A stretch of 5,612 bases of DNA from an uncultured Amaricoccus sp. (lineage in GTDB: Bacteria > Pseudomonadota > Alphaproteobacteria > Rhodobacterales > Rhodobacteraceae). The position numbers and the translations under genes are program-made. The stretch covers positions 1-5,612 of the forward strand of contig NZ_CALLYO010000558.1 in the NCBI RefSeq assembly GCF_937858865.1, in the 5' to 3' direction. Of the stretch, positions 1 through 5,612 are shown in pieces. Under the pieces are notes generated by a model that did not search any database, had not been told where the DNA came from, and saw only the letters and a list, made by a program, of their open reading frames with translations. Each line of letters begins with the position of its first letter. Within the stretch, counting starts at the first letter, position 1.

Positions 1-1745
<1,745 letters not shown>

Positions 1746-1755
1746 CTCTGGATCT

Positions 1756-1760
1756 TCCTC
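1756..1760 (-). promoter_or_regulatory. Ribosome binding site of ilvI
   Basis: On the minus strand GAGGA lies 10 nt before the ATG at 1745. It supports that start rather than the ATG at 1733, which would place this site 22 nt away, although a purine stretch CGAGAG directly precedes the second ATG. Confidence 0.6.
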
Positions 1761-1797
1761 GCGTCCGCCGGCTGCGTTCCGGCACGTCCCTGCCCGT

Positions 1798-1820
1798 AAA
1801 AAAGCCCCCGCGCGGGGGGC
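1798..1820 (-). terminator. Intrinsic terminator in the ilvI leader (attenuator terminator)
   Basis: Read on the minus strand, GCCCCC (1820-1815) pairs with GGGGGC (1809-1804) around a five-base loop CGCGC, and six Ts (1803-1798) follow at once. This is a textbook intrinsic terminator, but it sits about 53 nt upstream of the ilvI start on the same strand, with no complete gene before it. It can therefore only act on transcripts heading into ilvI, which is the mark of an attenuator rather than a gene-end terminator. Confidence 0.85.
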
Positions 1821-1869
1821 ATCGGCGCGGCATCGGCCGGAGCTCAGCAGCTCGGCCTTCGTCCGCGCC
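1798..1869 (-). ncRNA. Candidate transcription-attenuation leader RNA of the ilv gene
   Basis: Minus-strand RNA segments can form alternative structures. GGCGCGG (1869-1863) is a perfect complement of CCGCGCC (1830-1824) and encloses a nine-pair hairpin with one bulged C (1857-1835, loop GCUG); this fold leaves the terminator at 1820-1804 free to form. Alternatively the CCGCGCC segment can pair over six bases with GCGCGG at 1813-1808, which lies in the terminator loop and 3' arm, and so prevents termination. The segment GGCGCGG begins just after the valine codons of the leader peptide, so a ribosome stalled there would cover it and favour the antiterminated form. An eight-base direct repeat CCGATGCC (1836-1829 and 1825-1818) flanks the switching segment. 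The complementarities are visible in the sequence; the switching mechanism is inferred by analogy with known amino acid operon attenuators. Confidence 0.7.
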
Positions 1870-1891
1870 AGACTACGCATACGGTTCGCAT
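1844..1891 (-). CDS. Candidate ilv leader peptide, 15 aa, with valine control codons
   Basis: The small minus-strand reading frame reads [15 protein letters not shown] and stops at a TGA (1846-1844) that falls in the loop/3' arm boundary of the following hairpin. Codons 4, 6 and 7 are valine (GTA, GTA, GTC). Valine is an end product of the pathway started by ilvI, so these would be the control codons: low charged tRNA-Val would stall the ribosome there. It has no leucine or isoleucine codon. Only a weak purine patch (GAGA) precedes the ATG. If the promoter proposed at 1926-1898 is right, the transcript would start at or next to this ATG, giving a leaderless leader peptide. Overlapping ATGs at 1896 and 1901 open other frames without control codons. 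Confidence 0.6.
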   Translation of the reverse strand: MRTVCVVWRGRRPSC

Positions 1892-1897
1892 GCCATC

Positions 1898-1926
1898 TCA
1901 TTAGGCAGACCGCCCGGCGAGGTCAA
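1898..1926 (-). promoter_or_regulatory. Candidate promoter of the ilv leader transcript
   Basis: On the minus strand TTGACC (1926-1921) matches five of six bases of the sigma-70 -35 consensus. A 17-nt spacer leads to TAATGA (1903-1898), a poor -10 match beyond its first TA. The predicted start would be near position 1891, the A of the leader peptide ATG. The position fits well with the attenuator; the weak -10 keeps this tentative. Confidence 0.4.
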
Positions 1927-1975
1927 CCGCATCCGTCGCGGAAAATTGCCGCAGGCCCGCGCCTTTCGCACGATA

Positions 1976-1988
1976 GTTGCGCAATTGC
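1976..1988. promoter_or_regulatory. Overlapping palindromes, possible operator in the divergent region
   Basis: TTGCGCAA (1977-1984) and GCAATTGC (1981-1988) are perfect palindromes that overlap by four bases. The heptamer AATTGCC, part of the second, also occurs at 1944-1950. They lie between the two divergent transcription units, a place where a regulator could act on either. The first has a central CG like many LacI-family operators, but no regulator gene is visible here and short palindromes arise by chance, so the role is speculative. Confidence 0.2.
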
Positions 1989-2050
1989 CCCTCCCGCCGC
2001 GCCGGGGCGCCGGCGGCCGCGGCATTTACCGTCTCGCGATCGCGGGGGGC

Positions 2051-2080
2051 TTGCCGGCGCGGGCAGGCTTTCGCTAGAAG
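2051..2080 (+). promoter_or_regulatory. Candidate promoter of the dctQMP operon
   Basis: TTGCCG (2051-2056) and TAGAAG (2075-2080), each matching four of six consensus bases, are separated by 18 nt. A start near 2087 would give a 5' UTR of about 20 nt. No better pair was seen between 1930 and 2107, but the match is modest and an alternative sigma factor or an activator could be used. Confidence 0.3.
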
Positions 2081-2103
2081 CCGCGAAAAACCGCGGGAGG
2101 AGA
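2081..2103 (+). promoter_or_regulatory. Ribosome binding site of dctQ with an adjoining small hairpin
   Basis: GGGAGGAGA (2095-2103) lies 4 nt before the ATG at 2108, with its GGAGG core 7 nt away, a strong site. Immediately upstream CCGCG (2081-2085) can pair with CGCGG (2092-2096) around the loop AAAAAC, so the 3' arm shares its last two Gs with the ribosome binding site. It may be no more than a mild stabiliser of the transcript end. Confidence 0.55.
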
Positions 2104-2107
2104 TCGG

Positions 2108-2650
2108 ATGGACGGGTTGCTGCGCTTCGCCGGCATCGTCGACCGCATCAGCCGCTTCTTCGCCTGGATCGCCACCTGGCTCGTGCTGCTGAGCTGCCTG
2201 ATCAGCGCCGGCAACGCGGCCTCGCGCTACCTCTTCAGCCTCAGCTCCAACGCCTGGCTCGAGATCCAGTGGCAGATGTTCGCCGGCATCTTCCTGCTCG
2301 GCGCCGCACACGTGCTGAAGATGAACGAGCACGTCAGGGTCGACCTCTTCTACGGCAGCGCCTCGCCGCGGCGGAAGCTCTGGATCGACATCATCGGCAT
2401 CCCGCTCTTCCTCTTCCCCTCGATGGCGGTGCTCGCCTGGTTCTCCTGGTCGTTCTTCGTGACGAGCTTCGTGTCCGGCGAGCGGTCGGCCAACGCCGGC
2501 GGGCTGCTCTTCTGGCCGGTCAAGCTGCTCCTGCCGGTCGGGCTCGGGCTGCTGCTGCTGCAGGGGGCGGCCGAGTTCATCAAGCGCATCGCCGCGCTCC
2601 GCGCGCACGACGAGACCCTGGTGGCCGAGTACGAGAGGCCGCTCCAGTGA
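2108..2650 (+). CDS. dctQ: TRAP transporter small permease subunit (DctQ family)
   Basis: This 180-residue inner-membrane protein is the small subunit of a tripartite ATP-independent periplasmic (TRAP) transporter, which pairs with the large DctM subunit to import a solute delivered by a periplasmic receptor using an ion gradient. Four hydrophobic segments are visible at about residues 18-36, 55-71, 93-115 and 132-153, as expected. The family signature is clear: RYLF (40-43), an amphipathic WLEIQWQMF (50-58) with Glu52, LLGAAHVLKMNEHVRVD (63-79) and WPVK (136-139). The C-terminal tail is charged. The length is normal for the longer DctQ proteins that accompany mannitol/chloroaromatic-type (FcbT2-like) TRAP receptors. 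ATG 2108 is chosen because of the strong ribosome binding site. It is the first gene of a three-gene operon, 37 nt from dctM. Confidence 0.93.
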   Translation: MDGLLRFAGIVDRISRFFAWIATWLVLLSCLISAGNAASRYLFSLSSNAWLEIQWQMFAGIFLLGAAHVLKMNEHVRVDLFYGSASPRRKLWIDIIGIPLFLFPSMAVLAWFSWSFFVTSFVSGERSANAGGLLFWPVKLLLPVGLGLLLLQGAAEFIKRIAALRAHDETLVAEYERPLQ

Positions 2651-2687
2651 GCCCGGCCGCACCGGCCACGATCGGGGGAGCCGCCTG

Positions 2688-4127
2688 ATGCTCGAATACG
2701 GCTACATGGCCCCGACGATGTTCGCCGGGCTGATCGCCTTCCTGCTCTTCGGTTTCCCGGTCGCCTTCTCGCTCTCCGCCCTCGGGCTCTTCTTCGGCAT
2801 GCTGGCGATCGAGGTCGGCTACTTCGGGCCGGAGTTCCTGCAGGCGCTGCCCTACCGGACGTTCGGCATCATGTCGAACGACCTCCTGCTCGCCATCCCC
2901 TTCTTCACCTTCATGGGCGCGGTGCTGGAGCGGAGCGGCCTGGCCGAGGACCTGCTCGAAGGCACCGGCCAGCTCTTCGGCCCGGTCCCGGGCGGGCTCG
3001 CCTACGCGGTGATCGTGGTCGGCGCCATCCTCGGCGCCATCACCGGCACGGTCGCCGCCTCGGTGATCGCCATGGGCATGATCTCGCTGCCGATCATGCT
3101 CAGGTACGGCTACGACATGCGCATCGGCACCGGGGTGATCGCGGCCTCGGGCACGATCACCCAGGTCATCCCGCCCTCGCTGGTGCTGATCGTGCTCGCC
3201 GATCAGATCGGCGTCTCGGTCGGCGACATGTACCTCGGCGCCGCCGGGCCCTCGATCCTGCAGATCCTGCTCTTCCTGCTCTTCATCCTCGCCGTCTCGA
3301 TCCTGCAGCCGCACCGGGTGCCGCCGCTGCCGCCCGAGGCGCGCACGCTGCACGGCTGGGCGCTCGTCGCCAAGGTGCTCTGGGGGATGGTGCCCTCGCT
3401 GGTGCTCATCTTCCTCGTCCTCGGCACCATCTTCATGGGGCTCGCCACCCCGACCGAGGCGGGCGCGATGGGCGGCGTCGGCGCCATCGTCCTCGCCATG
3501 CTGCACCGGCGCTACACCCACAGGATGATGTGGGAGGCGATGGCCTCGACCATGCGCATCACCTCGATGGTCGTCTTCATCCTGATCGGCGCCACCGTCT
3601 TCTCGCTGGTCTTTCAGGGGGTGAACGGCGGGCGCTGGATCGAGCACATCCTCTCCGACCTGCCGGGGGGCGTCGTCGGCTTCCTGATCTTCGTCAACGT
3701 CTTCATCTTCTTCCTCGCCTTCTTCCTCGACTTCTTCGAGATCGTCTTCATCGTCGTGCCGATGCTGGTGCCGGTGATGCGCGCGCTCGGCATCGACCCG
3801 ATCTGGTTCGGGCTGCTGCTCTGCGTGAACATGCAGACCTCCTTCATGCACCCGCCCTTCGGCTTCGCGCTCTTCTACCTGCGCGCCATCGCGCCGAAGG
3901 AGGTCAAGACCAGGGACATCTACCTGGGGTCGCTGCCGTGGATTGCGTTGCAACTGCTGCTCGTCGCGATCATGATCTTCTGGCCGGAGACGGTGACCTA
4001 CTGGATCACCGACGCACCGACCCTCGACCCGGCGGCGGTGGAGCAGCAGCTCGAGTCGCTGCCGATGCCCGGCCTGGGCGACGATCCCGGGCTGCCCGCG
4101 CCGGAGCTGGATCTGGACCTGAACTGA
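2688..4127 (+). CDS. dctM: TRAP transporter large permease subunit (DctM family)
   Basis: This 479-residue inner-membrane protein forms the transport path of the TRAP system and couples uptake to an ion gradient, normally Na+. It is hydrophobic almost throughout, with roughly a dozen membrane segments from residue 8 to 433. Typical DctM features are LLLAIPFFTFMG (66-77), the first inverted repeat with GAITGTVAASVIAMG (116-130) and GTITQVIPPS (155-164), GLATPTEAGAMG (251-262), and the second repeat with FLDFFEIVFIVVPM (346-359) and TSFMHPPFGFALFYLR (384-399). The last 40 or so residues (about 438-479) are a polar, acidic, proline-rich tail beyond the last membrane segment, longer than in compact DctM proteins. 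ATG 2688 follows GGGGGAG (2674-2680) by 7 nt. Sequence style and the partner receptor suggest the FcbT3-like branch. Confidence 0.96.
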   Translation: MLEYGYMAPTMFAGLIAFLLFGFPVAFSLSALGLFFGMLAIEVGYFGPEFLQALPYRTFGIMSNDLLLAIPFFTFMGAVLERSGLAEDLLEGTGQLFGPVPGGLAYAVIVVGAILGAITGTVAASVIAMGMISLPIMLRYGYDMRIGTGVIAASGTITQVIPPSLVLIVLADQIGVSVGDMYLGAAGPSILQILLFLLFILAVSILQPHRVPPLPPEARTLHGWALVAKVLWGMVPSLVLIFLVLGTIFMGLATPTEAGAMGGVGAIVLAMLHRRYTHRMMWEAMASTMRITSMVVFILIGATVFSLVFQGVNGGRWIEHILSDLPGGVVGFLIFVNVFIFFLAFFLDFFEIVFIVVPMLVPVMRALGIDPIWFGLLLCVNMQTSFMHPPFGFALFYLRAIAPKEVKTRDIYLGSLPWIALQLLLVAIMIFWPETVTYWITDAPTLDPAAVEQQLESLPMPGLGDDPGLPAPELDLDLN

Positions 4128-4153
4128 CCGATGGCCGCGAAGCGGTCCAACAC

Positions 4154-4158
4154 GGAGG
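4154..4158 (+). promoter_or_regulatory. Ribosome binding site that fixes the GTG start of dctP
   Basis: GGAGG ends 7 nt before GTG 4166. The open frame extends far upstream through dctM in another phase, so this site and the Tat signal that begins at once after the GTG decide the start. A tiny frame (ATG 4131 to TGA 4163, ten codons) ends 2 nt before the GTG and overlaps this site. Confidence 0.85.
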
Positions 4159-4165
4159 ACTGAAG

Positions 4166-5254
<1,089 letters not shown>

Positions 5255-5255
5255 C

Positions 5256-5272
5256 CGGGCCCGGCCGGCCCG
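5256..5272 (+). terminator. GC-rich hairpin directly after the dctP stop
   Basis: CGGGCC (5256-5261) pairs with GGCCCG (5267-5272) across a five-base loop, starting 2 nt after the stop codon. No T-run follows, so it is more likely a 3' end stabiliser or pause hairpin than a full terminator by itself. Confidence 0.3.
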
Positions 5273-5287
5273 CTGCGGCGAGGTCGC

Positions 5288-5323
5288 GAGGGGGCCGTCT
5301 GCCCCCTCTTGGCCTGCGGCCAA
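5288..5323. terminator. Terminator-like tandem hairpins between dctP and bpt
   Basis: A perfect eight-pair stem, GAGGGGGC (5288-5295) with GCCCCCTC (5301-5308) and loop CGTCT, is followed at once by a second stem, TTGGCC (5309-5314) with GGCCAA (5318-5323) and loop TGC. Only two Ts follow the first stem on the plus strand and no strong T-run is seen on either strand, so termination may be imperfect. Lying between convergent genes, it could serve both dctP and bpt. Confidence 0.5.
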
Positions 5324-5361
5324 TTCACCCCCGAGGATATTTGCGGACCGAAGATGCCGCG

Positions 5362-5382
5362 GGCGGGCGCGGCAGTCCCGCC
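5362..5382 (-). terminator. Small hairpin at the end of bpt
   Basis: On the minus strand GGCGGG (5382-5377), which begins with the last base of the TAG stop, pairs with CCCGCC (5367-5362) around a nine-base loop. It has no T-run. It may protect the 3' end of the bpt transcript; chance formation is possible in such GC-rich DNA. Confidence 0.2.
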
Positions 5383-5612
5383 TAGCGCGTCGCGGGCAGC
5401 TCGATCGCGGCCACCTGCTCGCTGATCGCCGGCCGCTCGCCGCGGCGGCGGACCAGCGCCCCGGTGTCGGCCGTCTCGAGCCGGGTCCAGCGGCCCTCGG
5501 CGAAGATCTCGAGCGGGCGGTAGCGGGACTTGTAGTCCATCTTGACGCTGCCGGGCACCCAGTAGCCGAGATAGACGTGCGGCAGGCCCGACTCGGCGGC
5601 GATCGCGACGTG
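5382..5612 (-). CDS. bpt: Aspartate/glutamate leucyltransferase (bacterial ATE homologue), C-terminal end only
   Basis: Only the last 76 residues and the TAG stop (5384-5382) are present; the rest lies beyond the right edge. The visible part reads ESGLPHVYLGYWVPGSVKM and continues DYKSRYRPLE, which is the hallmark of the C-terminal domain of arginyl-tRNA--protein transferases: the GLPYVYLGYW core, then the KM.YK..F/YRP.E motif. In bacteria this family (Bpt) moves leucine from Leu-tRNA to N-terminal Asp or Glu of proteins, marking them for ClpS/ClpAP degradation in the cytoplasm. The final 35 residues are a less conserved tail typical of the family. It converges on the TRAP operon with 127 nt between stops and has no evident functional tie to it. 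The family is confident; the exact donor tRNA specificity is taken from the bacterial branch. Confidence 0.88.
   Translation of the reverse strand, partial: HVAIAAESGLPHVYLGYWVPGSVKMDYKSRYRPLEIFAEGRWTRLETADTGALVRRRGERPAISEQVAAIELPATR

Noticed and set aside
1991..2050. GC-rich inverted repeats around 2000-2030 as a regulatory hairpin
   Set aside because: Strings such as GCCGGGGCGCCGGCGG pair with themselves in many registers; in DNA this GC-rich that is expected and no single stable stem with a useful position stands out.
1901..2662. Minus-strand open frame (253 codons) covering dctQ and the intergenic region
   Set aside because: It is the antisense shadow of dctQ, low-complexity, and would run through the proposed ilv promoter; no family resemblance.
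2580..3953. Minus-strand open frame (457 codons) across dctM
   Set aside because: Its product is a low-complexity string of Asp, Glu, His, Arg and Gln, the typical antisense image of a hydrophobic membrane protein; dctM on the plus strand has clear motifs and a ribosome binding site.
3530..4165. Upstream in-frame extension of dctP, giving a 574-residue protein
   Set aside because: The extension overlaps dctM in another frame, has shadow-like Arg/Asp/Leu-rich composition, and would bury the Tat signal inside the protein. The GTG at 4166 with GGAGG in front is the real start.

Overview
The window is very GC-rich with strongly G/C-biased third codon positions. The encoded proteins resemble those of Rhodobacteraceae (Rhodobacter/Roseobacter group, Alphaproteobacteria), for example a TakP-like solute receptor and an acetolactate synthase of the type I associate with that family. 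This assignment comes from sequence resemblance read by eye, not from a search.

Layout. (1) Positions 1-1745, minus strand: the nearly complete large catalytic subunit of acetolactate synthase (ilvI/ilvB type); only the last few residues lie off the left edge. (2) Positions 1746-2107: a divergent intergenic region. Its left half, read on the minus strand, looks like a transcription attenuator for the ilv gene: a promoter-like element, a 15-codon leader peptide with three valine codons (GTA, GTA, GTC), mutually exclusive stems, and an intrinsic terminator with six Ts. Its right half holds a candidate promoter and the 5' UTR of the plus-strand operon. (3) Positions 2108-5254, plus strand: a complete three-gene TRAP transporter operon in the order dctQ (small membrane subunit), dctM (large membrane subunit), dctP (Tat-exported periplasmic receptor), with gaps of 37 and 38 nt and a good Shine-Dalgarno sequence before each gene. 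(4) Positions 5255-5381: a short convergent intergenic region with several hairpins, including a strong terminator-like stem. (5) Positions 5382-5612, minus strand: the C-terminal end of an aspartate/glutamate leucyltransferase (bpt, ATE family).

How it fits together. The receptor closely resembles TakP, which binds 2-oxo acids such as pyruvate with a cation. Pyruvate and 2-oxobutyrate are the substrates of acetolactate synthase, so a 2-oxo acid importer divergent from the first enzyme of branched-chain amino acid synthesis is metabolically sensible, though the link is inferred. No mobile element, CRISPR array, tRNA or rRNA was seen. The most notable item is the ilv leader: its valine codons include two GTA codons, a codon I did not find in any of the four long genes.
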